Source: JACZWL01 sp046756445
GTDB lineage: Bacteria > Pseudomonadota > Gammaproteobacteria > Steroidobacterales > Woeseiaceae
Assembly: GCA_046756445.1 (NCBI GenBank)
Contig: JBHHWI010000017.1
Coordinates: 1 to 38,383, forward strand
DNA length: 38,383 nucleotides
Direction of reading: 5' to 3'
Positions 17,113-25,315 of this stretch are shown here, in pieces (the first letter of the stretch is position 1; every line of letters begins with the position of its first letter). The position numbers and the translations under genes were made by a program. The notes beneath the pieces were generated by a model. The model was given only the letters and a program-made list of their open reading frames with translations, was not told the DNA's origin and ran no database searches.

Positions 17113-18150
17113 ATGAACAAGACCTGGCTCGCAATGGCGATATTCATCGTCGCATGCACCCAGCAAGAACCGGAGGCTCCGGACGCGGATGAAGTTCCGC
17201 CGGAGGCAACAGATGCGCACGCAAAGGAGGCAATGACTGCCGACGCTCTGTCGGCGGCGCCGGCTTCTCTGGCTGCCGCGGCATCGGTGGTCGACTGGGA
17301 GGGCAATGTGCTCAGGGAAGGCTCGGGCGCCTATACCTGCCTGCCGACGCCGGCACAGATGCCCGCCGGCACGAGCCCGATGTGCATGGATGCGGCCTGG
17401 ATGGGGTGGGCGGACGCCTGGTCGAACAAGACGGAATTTACGCCCGAGGGCATCGGAATCTCGTACATGCTTGCCGGCGACGGAGGGGCCAGCAATATCG
17501 ATCCCTATGCGACCGGTGAAACACAAGACAACGAATGGGTTGTGGAAGGCCCGCACCTGATGATCATCACGCCCGACACGGCATTGCTCGAGGCGCTGCC
17601 GACGGACCCGGGGAACGGAGGACCGTATGTGATGTGGCGGGGCACGCCGTACGCGCACGTAATGGTCCCGGTCGATCTCGCGGAGATCGGCGATGCGGAT
17701 AACCCGATCGATGACGCGCTTTCCGCCGCAAACGCGGAGATGGCGGCCGATGCCACCGTCATCGACTGGGAAGGCAATGTGTTGAAAGAAGGCACGGGCC
17801 CGTACGCCTGCATGCCGACGCCGCCGCAATTGACCGGCCGCGCACCGATGTGCTTCGACGGACCGTGGCAGACATGGGGCGATGCCTGGATGAACAGGCG
17901 GGAACTCGCGATCGATGGGATCGGCATCTCCTACATGCTTGCCGGCGACGGAGGGGCAAGTAATGTCGATCCGTTTGCGGAAGGACCCACCGACGACAAC
18001 GAATGGGTCGTGGAGGGGCCTCACCTGATGATTATCGTGCCGGATAATGCAATGCTCGCCGGGCTGCCGACGGATCCCGAGAACGGCGGTCCCTACGTGA
18101 TGTGGCGGGACACGCCTTACGCGCACGTCATGGTGCCGGTCGGCGACTAG
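17113..18150 (+). CDS. Lipoprotein with two tandem copies of one domain
   Basis: A 345-residue protein. The start is ATG 17113, six bases after GGGGGG (17101-17106), giving a lipoprotein signal (NKTWLAMAIFIVAC, Cys15). A linker rich in Ala, Glu and Asp (16-58) leads to two copies of the same ~129-residue domain at 59-187 and 216-343. Each starts with a DWEGNVL motif, has a pair of cysteines (76/91 and 233/247), then GIGISYMLAGDGGASN, NEWVVEGPHLMII and GGPYVMW, and ends PYAHVMVPV. I recall single-domain versions of this sequence pattern as uncharacterised secreted proteins in proteobacteria, but I know no function. The conserved His, Trp and Gly clusters could form a binding site. It is convergent with the YtcJ-type gene, with 7 bases between stops. 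Confidence 0.8.
   Translation: MNKTWLAMAIFIVACTQQEPEAPDADEVPPEATDAHAKEAMTADALSAAPASLAAAASVVDWEGNVLREGSGAYTCLPTPAQMPAGTSPMCMDAAWMGWADAWSNKTEFTPEGIGISYMLAGDGGASNIDPYATGETQDNEWVVEGPHLMIITPDTALLEALPTDPGNGGPYVMWRGTPYAHVMVPVDLAEIGDADNPIDDALSAANAEMAADATVIDWEGNVLKEGTGPYACMPTPPQLTGRAPMCFDGPWQTWGDAWMNRRELAIDGIGISYMLAGDGGASNVDPFAEGPTDDNEWVVEGPHLMIIVPDNAMLAGLPTDPENGGPYVMWRDTPYAHVMVPVGD
17287..18141 (+). repeat. Intragenic tandem domain duplication
   Basis: Codons 59-187 (17287-17673) and 216-343 (17758-18141) encode two very similar domains, about two thirds identical or more by eye. Long stretches also match at the DNA level, for example the codons for YMLAGDGGAS near 17464 and 17931. This suggests either a fairly recent duplication or ongoing gene conversion between the copies. 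Confidence 0.85.
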
Positions 18151-18157
18151 CGTCGAC

Positions 18158-19870
18158 TCAAAGCTGAGACGGATCGCCGTAAACGGGCATTCCCTCCATC
18201 AGCGTCAGCAGCACGCGGGTATCCGAGATATCGGCTTGTTCGACTTCGAACAGGTTCTGGTCGAGGACGATCAGGTCGGCGAGCTTACCGACCTCGACCG
18301 ACCCGGTGACATCGTCTATGTTGTTGACGTACGCCGCGTTGATCGTGAACGCTGCAATCGCGGACGGAAGGTCGATGCGCTCCTCGGGATAAAACGGCTG
18401 GTCCGTTTCACCGAAGGCGCCCAGGCGCGTCACGGCAGTCTCTATCTGGGGAAACGGGTTGGCCGTGGAGACCGACCAGTCGCTGCCAAATGCGATCATG
18501 CCGCCGGCATTTTGCACACTGCGGATCGGATACTGCCAGCGGCTGCGTTCGGGGCCCAGGTAGGGCATGGTCAGCTCGACCTGGTAATCGTCGGCAAGGG
18601 CCCACAGCGGTTGAAAATTGGCAATGACGCCGAGCTCCCGAAACCTGGGAATATCGTCGGGATGAATCAGCTGAAGGTGTGATATGTGGTGGCGATTGCC
18701 GAGATCGCCGTTCTGATTTCGCGCTTCCTCGACGGCGTCCAGACACTGACGGATGGCAGCATCCCCGATGGCATGGAAGTGCACCTGGAAGCCCAGCGCG
18801 TCGAGTTTCGCTACGGCGCCCTTCAATGCCTCGGGCTCGACCATTGCGATGCCCCGTGCATCGCCTTTGCCGATGTAGGGTTCGAGGAGTGCGGCGGTGT
18901 AATTCTCCATGACGCCGTCCTGCCAGAACTTGACGCTGGTCGCGCGCACCCGGCCCTTTGTGTACTCTGTCCGCAGTCTCTCCAGATCCTCGATCTGTTC
19001 CTCGCCACGGTTGTCGTCCCAAATCAGTGCGGTGACCACGCGTAGTGTCAATTCCTTACGATCATCCAGGGCACGATAGGCATTGAGATGCGGTTCGTGT
19101 ACGAAGGCCGACTGGATGGATGTGATGCCGTAGGAATTGAGCAGGTCGATCGAATACCGCATGCCGGCCGTGAGGGCTTCCGGACTCGCCGGAGGAATAT
19201 GTGCGGTGAGCAGTTCCATCGCGCCCTCTTGCAGACTGCCGACAGGCTCACCGGTGTCGGGATCCCGGTCGATGATGCCGTTGGGCGGGTCCGGCGTGTC
19301 ACTCGTGATTCCGGCCAGCTCCAGGGCCTTGCTGTTGGCCCAGCCGGTGTGGCCGTCCGCCGATCTCACGTATACGGGCCTGTCGGATACGACCGCATCG
19401 ATGAGTTTCCGGTCCGTGACTGCACCCGGTCCGAAAGCGGCCATCGACCAGCCACTGCCGAGAATCCAGGATTCATCCGGGTTCTCGTCCGCGTAGGATC
19501 TTATGGCTGCGACGTATTCCTCGACCGCCTCGTAGTCGACGAGATCGACTGCCAGCGCGTCCATTCCGCTGGTCACCGGGTGTATGTGGATGTCCTGAAA
19601 GGCGGGCAGCATCATACGGCCGCCCAGATCGACGACTCTTGTATCGGGCCCGATATATTCAATGGCACCTTCATCGGCGCCGACAAATGCGATTTCCTTG
19701 CCCCTTATCGCGACGGCCTGTGCCCAGGAGCGTCTAGCGTCCAGCGTGTAGATCCGGCCGCCCTGAAAGACGAGATCAGCCGCCCGAGGTTCCGGCTCCT
19801 GTCGATCCGGGGGCGTGCAAGCGGCAACGATCAGGGCACACAGGCTTGTATAGAAAAGGTTGTTATTCAT
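18158..19870 (-). CDS. YtcJ-type amidohydrolase lipoprotein
   Basis: A 570-residue member of the amidohydrolase-3 (YtcJ/LAF) group, metal-dependent hydrolases of amide-type bonds. Visible sites: HIH at 95-97 in FQDIHIHP, the SVKFWQDGVMEN strand carrying the likely metal-bridging lysine, His in VHFHAIGDAAI, His in RHHISHLQLI, and the aspartate in FGSDWSVS. The GSVEVGKLADLIVLD sandwich strand closes the fold. The N-terminus is a lipoprotein signal with lipobox VAAC (Cys18). No clear Shine-Dalgarno precedes ATG 19870. It lies directly downstream of a paralogue on the same strand (33-base gap). The substrate is unknown. Confidence 0.87.
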   Translation of the reverse strand: MNNNLFYTSLCALIVAACTPPDRQEPEPRAADLVFQGGRIYTLDARRSWAQAVAIRGKEIAFVGADEGAIEYIGPDTRVVDLGGRMMLPAFQDIHIHPVTSGMDALAVDLVDYEAVEEYVAAIRSYADENPDESWILGSGWSMAAFGPGAVTDRKLIDAVVSDRPVYVRSADGHTGWANSKALELAGITSDTPDPPNGIIDRDPDTGEPVGSLQEGAMELLTAHIPPASPEALTAGMRYSIDLLNSYGITSIQSAFVHEPHLNAYRALDDRKELTLRVVTALIWDDNRGEEQIEDLERLRTEYTKGRVRATSVKFWQDGVMENYTAALLEPYIGKGDARGIAMVEPEALKGAVAKLDALGFQVHFHAIGDAAIRQCLDAVEEARNQNGDLGNRHHISHLQLIHPDDIPRFRELGVIANFQPLWALADDYQVELTMPYLGPERSRWQYPIRSVQNAGGMIAFGSDWSVSTANPFPQIETAVTRLGAFGETDQPFYPEERIDLPSAIAAFTINAAYVNNIDDVTGSVEVGKLADLIVLDQNLFEVEQADISDTRVLLTLMEGMPVYGDPSQL

Positions 19871-19884
19871 ATATTTATCATGAG

Positions 19885-19904
19885 GTATTAAAGTATATTA
19901 ATAC
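19885..19904. promoter_or_regulatory. AT-rich inverted repeat between the two YtcJ-type genes
   Basis: GTATTA (19885-19890) and TAATAC (19899-19904) form a perfect 6-base inverted repeat with an 8-base spacer, in an AT-rich stretch that stands out from the GC-rich surroundings. It begins at the stop of the upstream minus-strand gene. It could be an operator, a weak hairpin or a processing site. Confidence 0.35.
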
Positions 19905-21610
19905 TATTGTTCGGCTGACGAATGAACGGTCCTGCCGTCCATCATCGTCATCAGCACCCGGGCCTCGTTGATCTCGTACACCGGAATCTCGAACAGGTTG
20001 CGGTCCAGGACGATCAGATCGGCCCGTTTGCCGACCTCTATCGTGCCGGTCCTGTCATCGAGGCGCATGACGTGGGCGGCGTTTCGCGTATACATGTCGA
20101 GCGCGGCCTTGAGGTCGATTTGCTGGTTCTTGCCGAGTACCGATCCGGCGTTTTCGAACGGGTTCTGGCGGGTTATCGCGGTCTCGATCGCGTCCAGCGG
20201 GTTGAGAGACGACACGTTCCAGTCGCTGCCACCGACCACCAGACCGCCGCTGTCGAGGACGCTGCGCACGGGATAAAAACGCTGCACCCTTTCGTCGCCC
20301 ACCACACCGGCGGCGTAGGGAATATAGACATCCGGATAGCACCACAGGCATTGAAAGTCGGCGGCGACGTTCAGTTCGGCGAATCGCGGGATGTCCTGCG
20401 CATCGATCAGCTGCAGATGAACGATCTGGTGGCGATTGTCGCTGGGGCCGTTTTGGAGCAATGCGTGCTCGTAGGCATCGAGCGCCGACCGGATCGCCGC
20501 GTCGCCTATCGCATGCGTATGTATCTGAACGCCGGTCTCATCGAGCTTGCGATACAGCTCATTGAGCGCATCCTGTTGGTAATACGGCGGAAAGTTCTCG
20601 CCGTTCAGGTAGGGCTCCAGCATATACGACGTCCTGGTCTCGATGACGCCGTCAATGTATACCTTGACCGAGTCAGGGCTGAGGTAGGTTCCCCGGAACT
20701 CGTCTCGCTTCGCCAGGAGCTCGAAGATCTCCGGGCCGAATTTGCCGGACAGCGCGCCGATCGGAGACAGGGAGACCAGAACGCGAGCCGTCAAATCACC
20801 GCGCCGGTCGGCCCGAACATAGGGCGCGATACCGTCTTCGTTCGAGCCGGGCTCGATGTAGGCCGTGATGCCGAATTGCCTGGCTCGTCTGAGACCGGCC
20901 ATCAGGCCCTGGTAGCGTTGTTCCGCTGTCGCGTCGGGTACGTACTGTCCGACCAGGCCCATTGCCGAGTCGCGCAGCGTCCCCGTCGGTTCGCCGGTCT
21001 CGGGATCGCGCACGATGACCCCCTGGGGCGGGTCCGGTGTCGACGAGTCGATTCCCGCGATCTCGAGGGCCCGGGAACTCACCCAGACGTTGTGGCCAAA
21101 GGCGTCACCGAACAGAACCGGTCGGGAGCCGAATACCTCGTCCAGCATGTCCTTGGATGGGTCTGCGTCCGGAAATGCGGCCAGGGACCAGCCGCCGCCG
21201 AGCACCCATTCGTCCGCCTGGTAGTCGTAAGCTTCCCGGCATTCGATCAGTAGTTCCCGGATCCTGCCGATATCGGCGGCATACTGAAGATCGCATTCCG
21301 ACTCGGACAGACCGCCGAACCGGACATGCGCGTGCGCATCGTGAAATCCGGGCATCAGCATCTTGCCATCGAGGTCCGTGACTGCGGAACCGTCTCCGAT
21401 GAACGCGGCCGCATCGTCCGTCGAGCCGACGAACACGATTTCGCCGTCGGTCACGGCAACGGCCTCGGCCCAGGATCGGTCGTCGTCGACCGTATAGACT
21501 GCGGCGTTGACGAATACCCGGTCTGCGCCGGAGTCCGCCGGCCCTTCACAGCCGGAATAGGGGACGATCGGCAGAAGCGCGAGGAGACCCAGGAATCTGT
21601 TCTTGCACAC
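19904..21610 (-). CDS. YtcJ-type amidohydrolase, exported, paralogue of the 18158 gene
   Basis: A 568-residue protein alignable with its downstream neighbour over the whole length: HAHV with His93/His95, SVKVYIDGVIET, IHTHAIGDAAI, RHQIVHLQLI and GGSDWNVS, then GTIEVGKRADLIVLD. The N-terminus is hydrophobic with YSGC (Cys21), a poor but possible lipobox; otherwise it is a plain signal peptide. The GTG start at 21610 is the only reasonable choice in frame, with a weak Shine-Dalgarno. The tandem pair probably arose by duplication and then diverged well, with different loops and acid/base surroundings, so the substrates may differ. It is divergent from the cytochrome c gene. Confidence 0.86.
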   Translation of the reverse strand: MCKNRFLGLLALLPIVPYSGCEGPADSGADRVFVNAAVYTVDDDRSWAEAVAVTDGEIVFVGSTDDAAAFIGDGSAVTDLDGKMLMPGFHDAHAHVRFGGLSESECDLQYAADIGRIRELLIECREAYDYQADEWVLGGGWSLAAFPDADPSKDMLDEVFGSRPVLFGDAFGHNVWVSSRALEIAGIDSSTPDPPQGVIVRDPETGEPTGTLRDSAMGLVGQYVPDATAEQRYQGLMAGLRRARQFGITAYIEPGSNEDGIAPYVRADRRGDLTARVLVSLSPIGALSGKFGPEIFELLAKRDEFRGTYLSPDSVKVYIDGVIETRTSYMLEPYLNGENFPPYYQQDALNELYRKLDETGVQIHTHAIGDAAIRSALDAYEHALLQNGPSDNRHQIVHLQLIDAQDIPRFAELNVAADFQCLWCYPDVYIPYAAGVVGDERVQRFYPVRSVLDSGGLVVGGSDWNVSSLNPLDAIETAITRQNPFENAGSVLGKNQQIDLKAALDMYTRNAAHVMRLDDRTGTIEVGKRADLIVLDRNLFEIPVYEINEARVLMTMMDGRTVHSSAEQ

Positions 21611-21717
21611 TACGGTATCGCCGCGCTCTTGTACGGTAATTCCCTTATCCTCACCCGGTCCCCGCCATGTTATCAGTAATCCGAGGGCGACGGTCGCTCG
21701 CCGACGGGTGTTGCGCC

Positions 21718-22170
21718 ATGATGAAGCGGACGGTGATCACGCTGCTGGGGACAAGCGTCCTGGTATTGGCCGGGTGTGGCGCAGACCGCATGTCAGAGAA
21801 GGGCTTCAGCCTTCCGGAGGGTGACGTCGACCGGGGCAGGGAGGCATTCCTCTACATGCACTGTCATGAGTGCCACACGATCGAAGGCGTCGACCTGCCG
21901 GTCCTGGAGCTGGCCGAGCCGCCCTACGTCAAACTCGGCGGCACGGTGACGAAAGTCAAGACCTACGGGGAGCTGGTAACGGCGATCATCAACCCGTCAC
22001 ACAAGCTGGCCCGGGGCTACCCGGTCGAGGAAATCTCGGTCGAGGGAGAGTCCAGGATGCCGGTCTACAACGGCTTCATGACCGTGCAAGAGCTCATCGA
22101 TATCGTGATGTTCCTGCAGCCGCACTACGAAGTGTACGTGCCGCGGTACGAGTATCGCGTCTATCCGTAG
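21718..22170 (+). CDS. Cytochrome c lipoprotein
   Basis: A 150-residue protein with a lipoprotein signal (lipobox LAGC, Cys20) and one haem c site, CHECH at 49-53. The probable sixth ligand is Met114 in SRMPVYNG, with the class I C-terminal helix after it (TVQELIDIVMFLQPHY). It should carry electrons at the periplasmic side of a membrane. ATG 21718 is used; ATG 21721 is equally possible and does not change the mature protein. The open frame continues upstream to 21667 without improving the signal peptide. It could accept electrons from the quinohemoprotein encoded about 9 kb upstream, but nothing in the sequence proves it. Its stop lies 3 bases from the convergent TPR gene's stop. Confidence 0.85.
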   Translation: MMKRTVITLLGTSVLVLAGCGADRMSEKGFSLPEGDVDRGREAFLYMHCHECHTIEGVDLPVLELAEPPYVKLGGTVTKVKTYGELVTAIINPSHKLARGYPVEEISVEGESRMPVYNGFMTVQELIDIVMFLQPHYEVYVPRYEYRVYP

Positions 22171-22173
22171 CAG

Positions 22174-24396
22174 CTAGCTGCTCTCCGCAAGAGCCATGAG
22201 CTCGTCCCAGTTGTCGCTTTCCTCGGCCCGGACGACGCGCTCCTGCATGACGACCACCGCGTCCTCGATTTCGTGCGACATTGCCTGAAATTCGGGTTCG
22301 TCCCGTATTGACTCGAGATAGGGATCGAGCGCCAGCGGCCAGCCGTTGGCGGCGACGGTGCCCCGGAATCCCTCGTCGATCGCCTCACGCAACGCTGCGA
22401 GCGCCTCGAATGTTCTGCCCTGCAATGCCAGGATCTGTACATCCCGGATGCCGTGCCCGGCCAGGCCAATACGCGGCAGCGATCGCACGACCGTCAAGGC
22501 CGCGGCGAGCAGCGTGTCGGCACGCTGATTCTCGCCGTGCTTTTGCAGAATCAAGGCGTAGCGGACTGCGTTGGCGACGTTGAAGGCATCGATCTCCGGG
22601 ACCGCGTCCGCCGCAAACTCGGGATTGCGAAGCTCGGCGTACTCGCGCGCCTTGTCGAAATCGCCTGCGAGTACGTCAAAGGCGGCGACCATCGAAAAGA
22701 CGAACCGCCGCGGGTTCTCGACGTCCTTGATGGTGTTCTCGACGATTTCGGCCGCGCCGGCGAAATCCCCGTGGAACGCCCTCTCCATTCCGAGTCCGTA
22801 CTCGTACATCGGATGGTCGGGCGAAACATCGGAAAAGATGTCCAGGATTTTCTGGTAATCACCGAATTCGATGTATGCGCCGACCATGGACGCGCCACCT
22901 AGCGGGTCGGTGCTGAGCTCCTGGCCTTTTCGCCCCCATGCGACGGCCTCGTCCAGCCGGCCGAGACCGTTCAGGTGTTGCGCCAGATTCTGATAGGCGG
23001 TCGGCCATTCGGGATGCATCCGTACTGCCTTGACAAGCAGATCGAGCGCCTCGCCGTTGCGCCCCAGCAACGCGTACAGACCCGGGAGATTCGCGTACGG
23101 AATCCTCCCGAGCGGATCCACGCGAAGCGACTGATGATAGAGCTCGATCGACTCGTCGAATCTCTGCTGGATTGCCCGCAACGAAGCGAACCACATGTAG
23201 GCGCGGGCATGATTCGGATTGAGGTCCAGCGCCCTTACGAACGCTTGTTCGGCTTGTTCCAGGCCGGGCCCGCTACGCGTCTCTTCCCACAGCTTGTGGC
23301 GTAACAGTCCGAGCGAGGCGTGCGCGTCCGCGAGATCCGGATCCAGGGAGAGCGCCTTGTCGAGCGCGGTCTCGGCGACACGGACAGCTTCATCGAGCGG
23401 AATCGCCTGATGGTTGTTCAACAGCAGCAGAACGCTGTCGGCGAGTCCCGCGTAGGCTTCCGCATAGTCGGGATCGAGCTCGGTCGCCTGTTCGAACTGC
23501 TGGCGCGCCTGCAACAAGGTCTCGAGGCGCCGCTTGTACAGATTGGCGCGTCCCTGCATGGACAGGCTGTACGCAGCCATGTTGTCTGTCGGGATGCTGG
23601 CCAGACGAGTCTGTTCTCTGACGGTCAGCGTGGCTTTGAGGGCACGAGTGATCTCCCCCGAGATCTCGCTCTGGATCGTGAACAGGTTGACGAGACTGAG
23701 CTGCCGGTCATAGGACTTCGCCCAAATGTGCTCGTCGCTGGTCGCATCGATCAGCTGCGCATGGATTCTCACGTTGTCGCCGACCCGCTGCACGGCGCCT
23801 TCAAGGATAGTCCCGACGCCGAGCTCTTGGGCGATTTCCCGCAGGTTCTTCGTGGAATTGCGATACTCCATCACCGACGTTCGCGAGATGACTTTCAGTG
23901 CAGCGATATTCGCAAGCCGGGTCAGCAGATCATCGTGGATGCCGTCAGCGAATAGTTGATTATCGGGATCCGTGCTCCGGCTCTCGAACGGCAACACTGC
24001 GATGGACAGTCGATTGGCGCTCGCCGCAGGCGCTTCGGTCGAATCCCGTATTCCGGTTACGTTCAGCGTGACGGATATGCCGAGGGCAACGATCAACAGT
24101 CCGATGATGGTGAAATCGAGCCTGCGTCCCGTTTGCGGGGTAACCGACTCCGATCGGTCCACGTTCTTCTCGAGCTTGACGCCCTCCGGGGTGACTTCGA
24201 ATATCCAGGCAAAGACCAGCGATGCCAGAAAACCGGCAATTACGATAAGGACATAGACCTGAAACGCGGAATCCGATGCGCCGAAGGTCGGCAGCAGCAC
24301 CGAGCCCGCCTCGATGATGATCCAGGCGACGACCGAATAGGCGGCGGCGACGCGCAACACGTTGCGGCGCTTGAGTTCCGATACGAATGAGGTCAT
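22174..24396 (-). CDS. Membrane-anchored TolB-like/TPR protein
   Basis: A 740-residue protein. ATG 24396 is chosen because MTSFVSELKRRNVLRV is the usual beginning of this family. Three membrane helices lie at about 17-36, 47-66 and 94-113, with the conserved WIFEVTPEGVKLEK between the second and third. A domain like that of FlgO/TolB N-termini follows (LSIAVLPFESRS ... FADGIHDDLLTRLANI ... VISRTSVMEYR ... EGAVQRVGDNVRI). The second half is a run of TPR repeats (for example FEQATELDPDYAEAYAGLADS and FVRALDLNPNHARAYMWFAS). Relatives are often fused to adenylate-cyclase or winged-helix output domains; here no N-terminal output domain is present. It is probably a scaffold or sensor whose helical repeats bind partner proteins. 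Confidence 0.85.
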   Translation of the reverse strand: MTSFVSELKRRNVLRVAAAYSVVAWIIIEAGSVLLPTFGASDSAFQVYVLIVIAGFLASLVFAWIFEVTPEGVKLEKNVDRSESVTPQTGRRLDFTIIGLLIVALGISVTLNVTGIRDSTEAPAASANRLSIAVLPFESRSTDPDNQLFADGIHDDLLTRLANIAALKVISRTSVMEYRNSTKNLREIAQELGVGTILEGAVQRVGDNVRIHAQLIDATSDEHIWAKSYDRQLSLVNLFTIQSEISGEITRALKATLTVREQTRLASIPTDNMAAYSLSMQGRANLYKRRLETLLQARQQFEQATELDPDYAEAYAGLADSVLLLLNNHQAIPLDEAVRVAETALDKALSLDPDLADAHASLGLLRHKLWEETRSGPGLEQAEQAFVRALDLNPNHARAYMWFASLRAIQQRFDESIELYHQSLRVDPLGRIPYANLPGLYALLGRNGEALDLLVKAVRMHPEWPTAYQNLAQHLNGLGRLDEAVAWGRKGQELSTDPLGGASMVGAYIEFGDYQKILDIFSDVSPDHPMYEYGLGMERAFHGDFAGAAEIVENTIKDVENPRRFVFSMVAAFDVLAGDFDKAREYAELRNPEFAADAVPEIDAFNVANAVRYALILQKHGENQRADTLLAAALTVVRSLPRIGLAGHGIRDVQILALQGRTFEALAALREAIDEGFRGTVAANGWPLALDPYLESIRDEPEFQAMSHEIEDAVVVMQERVVRAEESDNWDELMALAESS

Positions 24397-24493
24397 GGGC
24401 GCGATTATCACCTACAAGCGGCACGGATGCAGCATGTTCCTTAGAGCGACGCGAGGCGATTATGTTTCGCGTGTCGTCCTATAGAATGAGGCC

Positions 24494-25237
24494 ATGGCAT
24501 TCTTGGACAGCCTGTTCGTATTTGTCTTCGCCGTCGTCTATCCGATTGCCGGCTTTATCGGGTTTCGCCGCCTGCGCGCAAAGATCGAAGCCGGGCAACC
24601 ATTCGATCGAAACCGCCTGTATGTCAGCACGACGTCCTGGCACTGGATCATATTCGCGGCTGGTCTGATCGTCTGGGGGCATTCCGGCCGCTCATGGGTA
24701 TTACTGGGTTTCGGTCTTGACCTGAATTCCCGGTTCCTGATCGGCGCCGTGCTGACCGTTGCCGGCATGGCATTTCTCGTGGCCCAGTTACGCCGGATCG
24801 GGCGTGCCGGGCAGAAAGACCTGGACAGGGTGAACGCCGAATTCGGCTGCCTGCTCCTGATCGTTCCCCGCAACAGGGGCGAGCTGGCTCGGTTCAATGT
24901 CCTGTCGGTTACCGCGGGCATCGTCGAGGAGACTCTGTGGCGCGGGTTTCTGATCTGGTATCTGGCCCAATCCATGCCCCTCTGGGTGGCCGCGTTGATG
25001 AGCGCCGTCGGATTCGGTATCGCGCACGGATACCAGGGCCGGGCTCAGATTCCTCGGGTTGCCGCGGTCGGCGCCGTGCTCGCAGGGCTTTATGTGCTGT
25101 CCGGGTCTCTCTGGCTGCCGATGGTCCTGCATGCGGCGGTCGACCTCCTGCAGGGCCGTCTGGCCTACGATGTCTTGCAGCGCAGCGAAAACAGTGACAG
25201 CAACCAGGAGCGTGCCGAAGCTCAGACGAGTTCCTGA
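24494..25237 (+). CDS. CPBP-family intramembrane metalloprotease
   Basis: A 247-residue polytopic membrane protein with the CPBP (Abi/CAAX protease and bacteriocin-processing) motifs: EETLWRGF with Glu145, Glu146 and Arg150; FGIAHGYQG with His178; and LHAAVDLL with His213 and Asp217. These residues bind the catalytic metal inside the membrane. The family processes membrane proteins or peptides. A GAGG sits 3 bases before the ATG, and TAGAAT at 24482-24487 would place the transcript start almost at the ATG, so a leaderless or nearly leaderless message is possible. It is divergent from the TPR gene. Its partner is unknown; the following efflux operon is probably a separate unit. Confidence 0.9.
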   Translation: MAFLDSLFVFVFAVVYPIAGFIGFRRLRAKIEAGQPFDRNRLYVSTTSWHWIIFAAGLIVWGHSGRSWVLLGFGLDLNSRFLIGAVLTVAGMAFLVAQLRRIGRAGQKDLDRVNAEFGCLLLIVPRNRGELARFNVLSVTAGIVEETLWRGFLIWYLAQSMPLWVAALMSAVGFGIAHGYQGRAQIPRVAAVGAVLAGLYVLSGSLWLPMVLHAAVDLLQGRLAYDVLQRSENSDSNQERAEAQTSS

Positions 25238-25315
25238 CCGGCTGGTAAACACTCGGGCAGCGTCAAGTTCGGCGTTGGCGGTATAGTTGCGGACTCATAT
25301 CAATCAGACAAATCG

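Noticed and set aside
19922..21253. 443-codon plus-strand frame opposite the YtcJ-type gene
   Set aside because: Antisense shadow of a well-supported enzyme gene in high-GC DNA.
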